The notes under the pieces: generated by a model
What the model saw: only the letters and a program-made list of their open reading frames with translations
Told to the model about the DNA's origin: nothing
Database searches by the model: none
Shown: piece after piece, positions 7,835 to 16,528 of the stretch
How the letters are laid out: the number at the start of each line of letters is the position of its first letter
Position numbering within the stretch: the first letter of the stretch is position 1
Translations under genes and position numbers: made by a program
From: Gemmatimonas sp.
GTDB taxonomy: Bacteria; Gemmatimonadota; Gemmatimonadetes; Gemmatimonadales; Gemmatimonadaceae
Assembly (NCBI GenBank): GCA_011390885.1
Contig: JAABRO010000054.1
Location: 1 to 64,000, forward strand
Length of the DNA stretch: 64,000 bases
Direction of reading: 5' to 3'

Positions 7835-10648
7835 ATGTCCTTCGTTCGTCTGTCGTCTTTCGTCGCCGTGCGGCGCGCCCTCGCGGGCAGCGCGCGCGGG
7901 ACGTTCTTCGTGTTCACCGTGCTTCTTTCCCTGTTCCTGCCGGCAACCCGTGCAACGGCGCAGGGCACCCCGGTCGGCCGCATCGCGGGCCGCGTGATCG
8001 ACGCCGAGACCGGTCAGGGGATCGCCGGCGTCGGCGTGCAGATCGTCGGCACGACGCTCGGCGCCATGACGGGCGTCGACGGTCGCTATGCGATCGCCCA
8101 GGTGCCCGCCGGCACCGTTACCCTGCAGGTGCGTCGCATCGGCTACGCCCAGAAGACCATCACCGGGATCCTGCTCACCGCCGGCACCACGCTCGAGCAG
8201 AACGTCACCATGGAAGGCGCCAAGGTGGAGCTCACCGCCGTGACCGTCTCCGCCGCCTCGGAGCGCGGCAGCGTGAACTCGGCGCTGGATGCGCAGCGCA
8301 CCGCCACCGGGATCGTGAACGCCATCACCGCCGAGCAGATCAGCAAGAGCCCGGACGGCGACGCGGCCAAGGCGATCCAGCGTGTGAGCGGCGTGACGGT
8401 GCAGGACGGCCGCAGCGTCTTCGTGCGCGGCCTGGGCGAGCGCTACACCGTGACGAACCTGAACGGTGCCCGCATGCCGAGCCCGGAACCCGAGAAGCGT
8501 TTCGTGCCGCTCGACATGTTTCCGTCCGGCCTGCTGCAGTCCATCAACGTGAGCAAGACGTTCACCCCCGACCTCTCCGGCGACTTCTCGGGCGCCTCGG
8601 TCGACATCCAGACGCGCGAGTTTCCGGCGCGTCGCTCGGTGACGTTCAACGCCTCGCTCGGCGCGAACGAACTCGCGACGGGCCGCTCGATCCAGGCAGC
8701 GCCCACGGCAGGCGCCGAGTGGGCCGGCCTCGCGGCCGGCAACCGTCCGCTGCCGTCGCAGCTCGCCACCGCATCGTCGGTCGCGCAGCTCACCACGCGC
8801 CCCGCCGTGAACGGCGCGATCAACGCGCTCCGCAACACGTGGACGCCGGTGCGCCAGAGCGGCCTGCCGAGCGGCTCGCTCGGCGTGTCGGTGGGCGGCC
8901 AGGATCCGTTCTTCGGCCTGCGCATCGGCTACATCGGCTCGTTCACCTACTCCGCCACGCAGGACGTGCGCTCGGGCGACTACCAGGCCAACCCGATCCA
9001 GCGCGACGGTCGTCCGGAAGTGCTCGAGTCCTGGACCGGCGAAGGCAGCAACTTCGGCGTGACGTGGGGCGGCATGTTCAATCTCAGCAGCCTCATCACC
9101 TCGAACACGCGCCTTTCGCTCAACAACACCTACACGCGCAGCGCCGACAACGAGGCCCGCCGCTCGACGGGCGAGGCATTCGCGTTCTCGCTCGCCAACG
9201 TGGAGCGCAACACGCTGCGCTACGTCGAGCGCGCGATCCGCAGCACGCAGCTCAAGGGCGAGCACACGCTCGGCAGCAACGATCAGCTCGACTGGTCGTT
9301 CTCCACCTCCGGCGTGCTGCGCAAGGAGCCCGACCGCTCCGACCTCGTGTATGCGCAGTTCGGTGAGGGGGAGCCGTTCTCGTGGAGCGATGGCAACCCC
9401 GATGTGGCGCGCCGCACGTTCAGCAACCTGGACGAGAGCAACCTCGTCTACGCGGCCAACTACAAGCGCACGCTCGGCAGCGGCGCCAACGCCCCGTCCG
9501 TCAAGCTTGGCGCCACGTTCCGCAACACCGATCGCGATGCCGTGAACCGGCAGTTCTCGATCATCTCCACCTTCGTGCCGCTCGATGCGCGCTCGCGTCC
9601 GGCCGAGGAGCTGTTCGACGGCCGCTTCACGGGCGAGAACGACAATGTCTTCAACGTGCTCAACGTCTCCGAGGACGGCCTGTACACGGCCACGGAGCGC
9701 CTCTCGGCCGGCTACCTCATGGCCGAGCTTCCGGTTGGCGAGCGCCTCAAGTTCATCGGCGGCGCCCGCGTCGAGCAGGCGAAGATCGACGTGAATACGT
9801 CGCTCTCCAACGGCCAGTTCCTGAACTCGTCGCTCGACAACACCGACGTGCTGCCCGCGCTGGTGGTCAACTTCAAGACGGGCGACCGCGGACAGCTCCG
9901 CGCCTCGGCCTCGCAGACGCTCGCACGCCCCGAGTACCGCGAACTCTCGCCCGTGCAGTACCTCGAGGTGGTCGGTGGCCAGATCACGCGCGGCAACAGT
10001 GACCTCGTGCGCACGCTGATCCAGAGCTACGACCTCAAGTACGAACTGTTCCCCAACGCGGGCGAGGTGCTGAGCATCGGCGTGTTCGCGAAGCGCTTCG
10101 ACAAGCCCATCGAGCGCATCGACATCTCCACGGGCGGCCAGCCGTTCGTGTCGTTCTTCAACGCGGCGTCGGCGAGCAACCTCGGCCTCGAGCTCGAGGC
10201 CCGGAAGGGGCTGGGCGGCATCAGCGAGAAGCTGGAACCGATCGCCGTGTTCTCCAACGTGACGCTCATGCAGAGCGACATCGTGGTGGGCGAGGGCGCT
10301 TCGGCGAACACCAATGCGAACCGCCCCATGATGGGCCAGGCCCCGTGGGTGGTGAATGCGGGTGCGACCTACACCGCCTCCACGAGCGGCCTGTCGGCCA
10401 CGCTGCTCTACTCGGCCGTGGGCGAGCGCATCTTCAGCGCGGGCACGGTGCCGTTCCCCGATGTGTACGAGCAGCCGCGGCACATGGTGGACATGTCGCT
10501 GCGCGTGCCGCTCGGCGACCGCTGGACGTGGCGTGTGGACGCGCGCAACCTGCTCGACGCCCCGTTCCGCCTCACGCAGGGCCCGGTGACGCGCGAAGAG
10601 TACCGCACCGGCCGCCAGATCGCGTTCGGCGTGCAGTGGCGCCAGTGA
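7835..10648 (+). CDS. TonB-dependent outer-membrane receptor with N-terminal carboxypeptidase-like domain
   Basis: Outer-membrane energised channel, 937 residues from ATG 7835. A signal peptide ends near ATAQG (about 44). It is followed by a carboxypeptidase-regulatory-like beta sandwich (about 48-135: GRIAGRVIDAETGQGIAG), a plug domain (about 165-290, with VSGVTVQDGRSVFVRGLGER) and a C-terminal barrel ending in a typical aromatic-rich strand. I preferred ATG 7835 over an upstream in-frame start because it directly precedes the signal peptide. It lies between phoBR and pst, next to the FN3 lipoprotein, and has a candidate PhoB box. Uptake of a phosphorus compound is a reasonable inference, not shown. 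A strong terminator follows. Confidence 0.88.
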   Translation: MSFVRLSSFVAVRRALAGSARGTFFVFTVLLSLFLPATRATAQGTPVGRIAGRVIDAETGQGIAGVGVQIVGTTLGAMTGVDGRYAIAQVPAGTVTLQVRRIGYAQKTITGILLTAGTTLEQNVTMEGAKVELTAVTVSAASERGSVNSALDAQRTATGIVNAITAEQISKSPDGDAAKAIQRVSGVTVQDGRSVFVRGLGERYTVTNLNGARMPSPEPEKRFVPLDMFPSGLLQSINVSKTFTPDLSGDFSGASVDIQTREFPARRSVTFNASLGANELATGRSIQAAPTAGAEWAGLAAGNRPLPSQLATASSVAQLTTRPAVNGAINALRNTWTPVRQSGLPSGSLGVSVGGQDPFFGLRIGYIGSFTYSATQDVRSGDYQANPIQRDGRPEVLESWTGEGSNFGVTWGGMFNLSSLITSNTRLSLNNTYTRSADNEARRSTGEAFAFSLANVERNTLRYVERAIRSTQLKGEHTLGSNDQLDWSFSTSGVLRKEPDRSDLVYAQFGEGEPFSWSDGNPDVARRTFSNLDESNLVYAANYKRTLGSGANAPSVKLGATFRNTDRDAVNRQFSIISTFVPLDARSRPAEELFDGRFTGENDNVFNVLNVSEDGLYTATERLSAGYLMAELPVGERLKFIGGARVEQAKIDVNTSLSNGQFLNSSLDNTDVLPALVVNFKTGDRGQLRASASQTLARPEYRELSPVQYLEVVGGQITRGNSDLVRTLIQSYDLKYELFPNAGEVLSIGVFAKRFDKPIERIDISTGGQPFVSFFNAASASNLGLELEARKGLGGISEKLEPIAVFSNVTLMQSDIVVGEGASANTNANRPMMGQAPWVVNAGATYTASTSGLSATLLYSAVGERIFSAGTVPFPDVYEQPRHMVDMSLRVPLGDRWTWRVDARNLLDAPFRLTQGPVTREEYRTGRQIAFGVQWRQ

Positions 10649-10664
10649 CGAGCGCATCGAGCCA

Positions 10665-10704
10665 GTGACGCGTTCGTGACACCACTGTCGTGAACCGATG
10701 ACAG
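10665..10704 (+). promoter_or_regulatory. Candidate PhoB box array upstream of the FN3 lipoprotein
   Basis: Direct repeats at exact 11-bp steps: GTGACGC (10665), GTGACAC (10676), a poor unit (10687) and ATGACAG (10698). The last matches the complement of the enteric Pho half-site. Part of the stretch also forms the palindrome CACTGTC-N10-GACAGTG (10683-10706). The orientation is opposite to enteric Pho boxes, which lowers confidence. Confidence 0.35.
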
Positions 10705-10721
10705 TGTGACGGTAACCTGAG

Positions 10722-10760
10722 GGGATGAGAGCATCGTTGCTCTCATCCCTCTCTTTTTTT
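10722..10760 (+). terminator. Rho-independent terminator after the TonB receptor
   Basis: Perfect 12-bp stem (10722-10733 with 10738-10749), four-base loop, then a T-rich tract with seven consecutive T. It ends only about 20 bp before the ATG of the next gene, so it may also limit or attenuate transcription into it. Confidence 0.88.
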
Positions 10761-10780
10761 CTCGATACCACGGGTTGCTC

Positions 10781-12538
10781 ATGTCCCTCGCCATGACGCG
10801 CTGGCTGCCTCGCTTTGGCGTGCTCGCCAGCCTCCTCTTCGTTGCTGCCTGCAGCGACGACAACACGACCGAGCCGCAGCCGCAGCCGCAGCCGCTGACG
10901 GCGCCGGCCGGTGTGGCCGGCACGTCGCCGTCGCCGACGAGCATTCGCGTCACGTGGTCGGCCGTCACCGGCGCGACCTCGTACGAAGTGGATCGCGCGA
11001 CCGGCACGGGCGCCTTCGCCGCCGCCGGCACGGCCACGACGACGGAGCTCGTCGTCTCGAACCTCTCGCCCGAAACGGACTACCGGTTCCGCGTCCGCGC
11101 GCTGCGTGGCACCGAGCAGGGGCCGTATTCCACCGAAGCCACGGTGCGGACCAGCAACCGCGCCACCGTGCAGGTCTCGGCCGACATCACCACGAACACC
11201 ACCTGGACGTCGACGAACATCTACCAGCTCACCCGCGTGATCTCGGTGGCCAACGGCGCGATCCTCACGATCGAGCCGGGCACGAAGATCATCGGTGGAC
11301 CGATCACGCCGGGCCAGGCCCCGCCGGTGACGGCGCTGATGGTGCTGCGCGGCTCGCGCATCGTGGCGAACGGTACGCGCACCGCGCCGATCGTGATGAC
11401 CTCGTCGGCCGCCGAAGGCCAGCGCGCGCCTGGTGACTGGGGCGGCCTGATCATCGTGGGTAACGCCCGCTCCAACCGCACCGGCCGCGTTGTCGTGGAA
11501 GGCCCGTTCCCGGCCGATACGGTCAGCTGGAATGGTGGCAACAACGACCTCGACAACTCGGGCGAGCTGCGCTACGTGCGTGTCGAGTTCGCCGGCGCCG
11601 CCGCGATCCTGAACGTGGAACTCAACGCCTTCTCCATGTACGCCGTGGGCAGCAGCACGCGCCTGGAGAATCTGCAGGCCATTCGCGGCCTGGACGACAT
11701 GTTCGAGTGGTTCGGCGGCACGGTGGACGGCCGCAACCTGGTGTCGTACGAGTCGGGCGACGACCACTTCGACGGATCGGAAGGCTACCGCGGTCGCAAC
11801 CAGTTCCTGATCGCGCTGCAGACCGGTCCGCGCGTCACGCCGCGCCCCGGCAACCCCGGCGCCCTGTCGTCCGAACAGAGCGGTTTCGAGAATGATGGTT
11901 GCGGCTCGGCCTCCGGCACCTGCGCGCAGGGCTTCAACTCCACGCCCTACAACATGCCGGTGTACGCGAACTTCACCGTCGTGGGCCCGGGCCCGGGCGT
12001 GCTGCCCGCGCGTGCCGGCGGCGACGGCGGCCTCGGCGCCAACATCCGCCGTGGCACGGGTGGCGTGTGGATGAACGGCATCCTCGCCCGCTGGCCGGAA
12101 GCGGCCTTCTCGGTGTTCGATCCGGAGACGAACCAGCGCATCACCGAGGACTCGCTCAACATCCGCAACCTGCTCCTCGCCGACAACAACCGCGACTTCG
12201 ACGCGGTCGGCGCCACGAACCGGTTCGGTCAGGCGGACAAGTTCACGAACAACCAGATCCGGACCACGACCAACGCGGCGCACACGCTCTTCGCGAACGT
12301 GCCCGCGGCTTCGGTCGCGATCGCGAACAACTTCGCCTTCGACTGGCGTCCGGCCACGGGTGCGGCCGGCCAGCTGCTCCGTGAGGGCGGCACGGGCACC
12401 ACGCTCCCCGGTCGCATTCCGGCCCGCGTGACCAACTTCTTCGGTGGCACGATGGCGGGCACCACGTACGTCGGCGCCGTCGACCCGGCCTCGACCGATC
12501 CCTGGTACGCCGGCTGGACCACGTACTACCGCAACTGA
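10781..12538 (+). CDS. Lipoprotein with fibronectin type III domain and beta-helix-like region
   Basis: Predicted lipoprotein of 585 residues. The lipobox is LFVAACSDD with lipid-bearing Cys24. A proline-rich linker precedes an FN3 domain (about 38-125: VTWSAVTGATSYEVDR, then LSPETDYRFRVRAL). The remaining 450 residues are Gly/Asn-rich with repeated strand patterns (ILTIEPGTKIIG, then GDWGGLIIVG), like surface-exposed right-handed beta-helix proteins. Start is ATG 10781, just after the terminator hairpin. Proteins of this type often sit next to TonB receptors in Bacteroidota and Gemmatimonadota. A role as surface partner of the receptor under phosphate limitation is inference from its place. 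Confidence 0.82.
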   Translation: MSLAMTRWLPRFGVLASLLFVAACSDDNTTEPQPQPQPLTAPAGVAGTSPSPTSIRVTWSAVTGATSYEVDRATGTGAFAAAGTATTTELVVSNLSPETDYRFRVRALRGTEQGPYSTEATVRTSNRATVQVSADITTNTTWTSTNIYQLTRVISVANGAILTIEPGTKIIGGPITPGQAPPVTALMVLRGSRIVANGTRTAPIVMTSSAAEGQRAPGDWGGLIIVGNARSNRTGRVVVEGPFPADTVSWNGGNNDLDNSGELRYVRVEFAGAAAILNVELNAFSMYAVGSSTRLENLQAIRGLDDMFEWFGGTVDGRNLVSYESGDDHFDGSEGYRGRNQFLIALQTGPRVTPRPGNPGALSSEQSGFENDGCGSASGTCAQGFNSTPYNMPVYANFTVVGPGPGVLPARAGGDGGLGANIRRGTGGVWMNGILARWPEAAFSVFDPETNQRITEDSLNIRNLLLADNNRDFDAVGATNRFGQADKFTNNQIRTTTNAAHTLFANVPAASVAIANNFAFDWRPATGAAGQLLREGGTGTTLPGRIPARVTNFFGGTMAGTTYVGAVDPASTDPWYAGWTTYYRN

Positions 12539-12554
12539 TCCACGCTAGCTTACT

Positions 12555-12591
12555 CGGGGGCTGGGCCTGCCACGCGCGGGTCCGGCCCCCG
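12555..12591 (+). terminator. Hairpin after the FN3 lipoprotein gene
   Basis: GC-rich stem-loop: a 7-bp outer stem (12555-12561 with 12585-12591), one mismatch, then an 8-bp inner stem with two G-T pairs. It is followed by a weak GTCGTTT tract. It is a probable terminator 33 bp before the next ORF. Confidence 0.55.
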
Positions 12592-12623
12592 CAGTCGTTT
12601 CCCCACCTGCGCTTCGACCGTCA

Positions 12624-13367
12624 ATGATGGCAGCGACCTTTCGCACCCGTTCGCCGCGGCCCCACGCCGCACTCCTCCTGTTCGGACTCGCGCTCCTCGG
12701 CGCCTGCGCCTCGGGCTCGGACACGCCGGACGCCACCGCCTCGCTTCCGCCGCTCGATGCGGGCGCGGTGCGGCAGTCCATCCCCGCCGGCATCGATTCC
12801 GCCATGGTCACGTGGCGCGGTGATGGCGTCCTCATCCCGTCCGACGACTCGCTGCGCAAGACGCCCGGCTATGTCGTGGACAGCATCTTTCCGCCAGAAG
12901 AGATGCTGCGGCGCTTTCAAGCGGAGGCGGGTGCGCCCGTCACCGCTCTCGCCGGAGGAGAAGCATCGGCCGACGCCCTGCTGCGCCGGTACTGGACGCT
13001 GCTCGCCACCGGCGACACCCTCGGCATGACGCCGATCGTCGCCTCCAAGGCGGAGTTCGCGTATCTGTATTTCCCCGAGAGCGCAGAGCTCGCCTCTGGT
13101 GTGCCCCCCGCCGTCTCCTGGCTGCTGCTCGGCAGCAACAGCGGCCGCGGACTCACGCGGGCGCTGCGCGCCGCGAGTACCGGCGACACGGCGCTGCTCG
13201 GCACCACCTGCCAGCCGCTCTCCACGAACGCCGGCGCGAGCCGCATCACGGGCCCATGCGCCGTCATCCGCCGACAGGCGGGACAGCCCGACACCCTCTG
13301 GCTGGTCAAGCATGTGATCGTGCGCGATGGCATGTTCAAGCTCATGAGCTTCGCCAACGATCTCTGA
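12624..13367 (+). CDS. Lipoprotein of unknown function heading the pst operon
   Basis: 247 residues with a lipobox LLGAC (Cys28). No family is recognised. The body contains SADALLRRYWTLLATGDTLG and a C-terminal TLWLVKHVIVRDGMFKL stretch, a layout like small accumulated-phenotype or NTF2-like lipoproteins, but I cannot assign it. Two cysteines (in TTCQPL and GPCAVI) could pair. It ends 16 bp before pstS on the same strand, so it is probably cotranscribed. A helper role in phosphate capture is suggested only by position. Confidence 0.8.
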   Translation: MMAATFRTRSPRPHAALLLFGLALLGACASGSDTPDATASLPPLDAGAVRQSIPAGIDSAMVTWRGDGVLIPSDDSLRKTPGYVVDSIFPPEEMLRRFQAEAGAPVTALAGGEASADALLRRYWTLLATGDTLGMTPIVASKAEFAYLYFPESAELASGVPPAVSWLLLGSNSGRGLTRALRAASTGDTALLGTTCQPLSTNAGASRITGPCAVIRRQAGQPDTLWLVKHVIVRDGMFKLMSFANDL

Positions 13368-13383
13368 TTTCGTCGCGCCCCCG

Positions 13384-14502
13384 ATGCCGTCCTGCCCCTT
13401 CCCGACCCGTCCGGCGCCCCGCCGCCTCGTCCTGCTGCTCTCGGCCGCGCTGATGGCCGCGTGCACACCCGGCGCCGATGAGGCGGCCGAGCGCGCGACC
13501 CGGCTCGCGCGTGCCAACGTGGACCTGCTGGGCGCGGGCGCGACGTTCCCGTATCCCTTGTACGCGCGCTGGTTCAACACGTACGCGCAGGAGACCGGCG
13601 TGCGCATCAACTATCAGTCCATCGGATCCGGCGGCGGCATCCGTCAGCTCATTGCGGGTACCGTCGATTTTGGCGCCACCGACGTGCCGATGACCGATGA
13701 GGAGATTGCGCGCATCCCGAGCGGACGCGTCATCCACGTGCCCACCGTGCTCGGCGCCGTCGTGATCACGTACAACCTGCCCGGCCTCTCTCGTCCGCTC
13801 CGCCTCGCGCCCGATGTGCTCGCCGACCTCTTCCTCGGCGTGATCACCCGCTGGGACGATCCGCGCATCGCGGCGCTCAACCCCGGCGTGGCCCTCCCCG
13901 ATCGCGACGTGCTCGTGGTGCATCGCTCCGACGGCAGCGGCACGTCGTACATCTTCACCGACTATCTCGCCAGCGTCAGCCCCGCGTGGGCCGCGGGCCC
14001 CGGCCGCAGCAAGGATGTGCGCTGGCCCGTCGGGCTCGGGGGCAAGGGCAACGAGGGAGTGGCAGGTCAGGTGAAGCAGATGCCCGGCGCCGTCGGCTAT
14101 GTGGAGGCGACCTATGCACGCCAGAACCGCCTGCCGACGGCCCTGCTCCGGAATGCCGCAGGCAACTTCGTGTCGCCGACCGCCTTCGAGGTGGCGGCCG
14201 CGGCCACGAGCGCGCTCGAGGCCGCCGGCGATTCCGCCGACCTGCGACGCTCGATCGTGAACGCGCCCGGCGCGCAGGCGTATCCGATCGCCAGCTTCAC
14301 CTGGATGCTCGTGGCCCCGGAGCTGATCGGTGCCGAGAAGACCGCATCGCTCTATCGCTTCGTGCACTGGGCGCTGCACAGCGGCGATCAGCTGGCGCGG
14401 GAGCTCGGCTATGAGCCCCTGCCGACGGACCTCGTGGATCGCCTGCTCCCCATGCTCGACCGGCAACTCGGCCTGCCCGACGATTCCGCAGCGCCGCGTT
14501 GA
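13384..14502 (+). CDS. pstS: Phosphate ABC transporter substrate-binding lipoprotein PstS
   Basis: Binds phosphate outside the inner membrane for PstCAB. It is a lipoprotein (MAACTP, Cys27) of 372 residues. Phosphate-contact loops are visible: GAGATFP (50-56), SIGSGGG (79-85), FGATDVPM (96-103) and RSDGSGTSYIF (from about 181). That order is diagnostic for PstS. It follows the lipoprotein gene by 16 bp and is followed by a 119-bp gap with a separate promoter for pstC, so binding protein and permease can be expressed at different levels. Confidence 0.95.
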   Translation: MPSCPFPTRPAPRRLVLLLSAALMAACTPGADEAAERATRLARANVDLLGAGATFPYPLYARWFNTYAQETGVRINYQSIGSGGGIRQLIAGTVDFGATDVPMTDEEIARIPSGRVIHVPTVLGAVVITYNLPGLSRPLRLAPDVLADLFLGVITRWDDPRIAALNPGVALPDRDVLVVHRSDGSGTSYIFTDYLASVSPAWAAGPGRSKDVRWPVGLGGKGNEGVAGQVKQMPGAVGYVEATYARQNRLPTALLRNAAGNFVSPTAFEVAAAATSALEAAGDSADLRRSIVNAPGAQAYPIASFTWMLVAPELIGAEKTASLYRFVHWALHSGDQLARELGYEPLPTDLVDRLLPMLDRQLGLPDDSAAPR

Positions 14503-14561
14503 TCGGCTCCAGCCGCGTCGTAGCGCCGGCGCTCATCCCGAGCCAGCCACGACCGCGCCCC

Positions 14562-14574
14562 GTGACCAACCCGT
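14562..14574 (+). promoter_or_regulatory. Candidate PhoB box upstream of pstC
   Basis: GTGAC-N5-CGT; the 11-bp-spaced units read GTGACCA and GTTACGG. It lies 48 bp before the start codon and 36 bp before a TAGAAT -10 element that has no good -35 box, as expected for an activator-dependent promoter. Confidence 0.4.
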
Positions 14575-14609
14575 TACGGCCTGCCTGACGGCGTCCTGCC
14601 AGGGGCGGG

Positions 14610-14621
14610 TAGAATACAGCG
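14610..14621 (+). promoter_or_regulatory. Leaderless -10 element of pstC
   Basis: TAGAAT (14610-14615) is followed by six bases and the pstC ATG at 14622. The spacing predicts that transcription starts at the ATG itself. Confidence 0.5.
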
Positions 14622-15608
14622 ATGACTGCCCCCACCCTGCCGCCGGTCGCCCATCGCCGTCCCGTCCGCACCGACGTGCGCGTCGACGCGACGCCGGCGC
14701 GCGGGTACGGAGACCGTGTCTACGGCGTGTTCATCACGACCTGTGCACTCGCCGTGCCGGCGCTCCTCGTGCTGGTGGCTGCGGTGATTGCGCGCTCGGC
14801 GTGGCCCGCCATCGAGCAGGTGGGAACGGAGCTGCTCGTGGGCCGTACCTGGGACGTGCCCCGTGGCCAGTTCGGCGCGCTGCCGGCCCTGCTCGGCACG
14901 CTCGCGTCGTCGCTGTTCGCGCTCCTGCTCGCGACGCCGCTCGCTCTCGGCGTCGCTATTTACGTCACGGAGCTGGCGCCGCTTCGGCTGCGCAAGCCGG
15001 TCGCATTCCTGGTCGACGTGCTCGCCGCCATTCCCAGCGTGGTCTACGGTCTCTGGGCGTTGTACGTGCTCGTGCCGTTCCTGCGCGAGCACGCCATGCC
15101 ATTCCTTGGCGAGACCCTTGGGCTGCGCGAACTGGCGCTGTTCCGCGGCCCGGCCTACGGGCCAAGCCTGCTGGCCGCGTCGCTCGTGCTGGCGATCATG
15201 GTCCTCCCCTACATCGCGTCCGTCGCGCGCGAGGTGCTGCAGGCCGTGCCGCGCGCACAGCGCGAAGCGGCGCTCGCACTCGGGGCCACCCGCTGGGAGA
15301 TGGTGCGCGACGCGGTGCTGCCGTACGCGCGCTCCGGGCTGGTCGGCGCGGTCATCCTCGGCCTCGGGCGCGCACTCGGCGAGACGATGGCCGTCACCAT
15401 GGTGATCGGCAACCGGCACGAAGTCCCCACCTCGCTGTTCCAGCCGGCGTACACCATGGCGTCGCTGCTCGCCAACGAGTTCGCGGAAGCCTCGGGCGAA
15501 CTGCACCTCTCGGCGCTCATGGCCGTCGCCGGCCTCCTGCTGGCCATCACGCTCGTGGTCAACGCCATTGCCCGGTGGCTCGTGTGGCGCATGGAGCGGC
15601 GCGCATGA
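14622..15608 (+). CDS. pstC: Phosphate ABC transporter permease PstC
   Basis: Inner-membrane permease half of PstSCAB, 328 residues with about six membrane helices. The cytoplasmic coupling loop reads EAALALGATRWEM, with GRALGETMAVTMVIGN after it, both typical of PstC. The PstC-type interhelical region YGLWALYVLVPFLRE is present. ATG 14622 has its own -10 element. Its stop overlaps the pstA ATG by 4 bp. The N terminus has about 38 extra residues before the first helix. Confidence 0.95.
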   Translation: MTAPTLPPVAHRRPVRTDVRVDATPARGYGDRVYGVFITTCALAVPALLVLVAAVIARSAWPAIEQVGTELLVGRTWDVPRGQFGALPALLGTLASSLFALLLATPLALGVAIYVTELAPLRLRKPVAFLVDVLAAIPSVVYGLWALYVLVPFLREHAMPFLGETLGLRELALFRGPAYGPSLLAASLVLAIMVLPYIASVAREVLQAVPRAQREAALALGATRWEMVRDAVLPYARSGLVGAVILGLGRALGETMAVTMVIGNRHEVPTSLFQPAYTMASLLANEFAEASGELHLSALMAVAGLLLAITLVVNAIARWLVWRMERRA

Positions 15609-16528
15609 CCGTGCCGGACGCAGCGCGGACGGCGGGTGCCGCTTCCTCCCGCGCACTGGGCGCCACGCGGGCCATGCAGCGGCGACGACGCGCCGGCTCG
15701 ACCATGACCGTGCTGATCTGGGCAGCCGCCGGCCTCAGCCTGCTGCCGCTCGTGCTCATCGCCGGCCACCTGCTCGTCGGCGGCGTACGCGTGCTGACAC
15801 CCACCTTCTTCACGGCGCTCCCCGCGCCGCCGGGCGTGGCGGGTGGCGGAGTGGCCAATGGCATTGCGGGGACGCTCGTCCTGATCGCGCTCGCGTCGGT
15901 GATCGGGCTGCCGGTCGGGCTGGGTGCCGGATTGTACCTCGCGGAGCATCGCAGCACGCGTCTGGCCACGATTGTGCGCTACCTGAGCGACGTGCTCAGC
16001 GGCCTCCCCTCCATCGTGCTCGGCATCTTCGCGTGGGAGGTGGTGGTGCGGCCGAGCGGACAGTTCTCGGCATTGGCCGGCGGGTTTGCGCTGGGCATGA
16101 TCATGATCCCGCTGGTCGCGCGCGCCACGGAGGAGATGGTCCGCCTCGTGCCGGTCGCGCTGAGCGAGGCAGCCCTCGCACTCGGCTTCACCCGCTGGCG
16201 CACCTCGCTCTCCATCGTGTTGCGCACCGCGCTCCCCGGCATCGTCACGGCAGCCCTCGTCGCCGTGGCGCGCGTCGCTGGCGAGACGGCACCGCTGCTC
16301 TTCACCGCATTCGGCACGCCGTACTGGTCGCTGCGGGTCGATCAGCCGATCGCCGCCCTGCCGCTGCAGATCTACAACTACGCCATGAGCCCGTACGACG
16401 ACTGGCGTGCCCAGGCGTGGGGCGGCGCGCTGGTGCTCATCGTGCTCGTGCTCGTCATCAGCATGCTGGCGCGTCGCGCAACGCGGTCCCGCTTCGCGTC
16501 GGCGAGCGGTGGCGCCGTGAATGACTGA
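15605..16528 (+). CDS. pstA: Phosphate ABC transporter permease PstA
   Basis: Second permease subunit, 307 residues. The start ATG 15605 overlaps the pstC stop (ATGA) and precedes a short basic N terminus and six helices. Conserved PstA features are LPSIVLGIFAWEVVV, EEMVRLVPVALSEAALALGFTRWRT (coupling loop) and ARVAGETAPLLFTAFG. The last 8 bp overlap pstB1, consistent with balanced translation of the complex. Confidence 0.94.
   Translation: MTVPDAARTAGAASSRALGATRAMQRRRRAGSTMTVLIWAAAGLSLLPLVLIAGHLLVGGVRVLTPTFFTALPAPPGVAGGGVANGIAGTLVLIALASVIGLPVGLGAGLYLAEHRSTRLATIVRYLSDVLSGLPSIVLGIFAWEVVVRPSGQFSALAGGFALGMIMIPLVARATEEMVRLVPVALSEAALALGFTRWRTSLSIVLRTALPGIVTAALVAVARVAGETAPLLFTAFGTPYWSLRVDQPIAALPLQIYNYAMSPYDDWRAQAWGGALVLIVLVLVISMLARRATRSRFASASGGAVND

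Noticed and set aside
10683-10706. CACTGTC-N10-GACAGTG as a stand-alone repressor operator
   Set aside because: The same bases are better explained by the 11-bp direct-repeat array; I keep the palindrome only as a note.
7766-12283. A 1505-codon open frame antisense to the TonB receptor and FN3 lipoprotein
   Set aside because: It is rich in His, Arg, Val and Ala, has no domain or signal, and mirrors two clear genes. High GC leaves few stops in the antisense frame.
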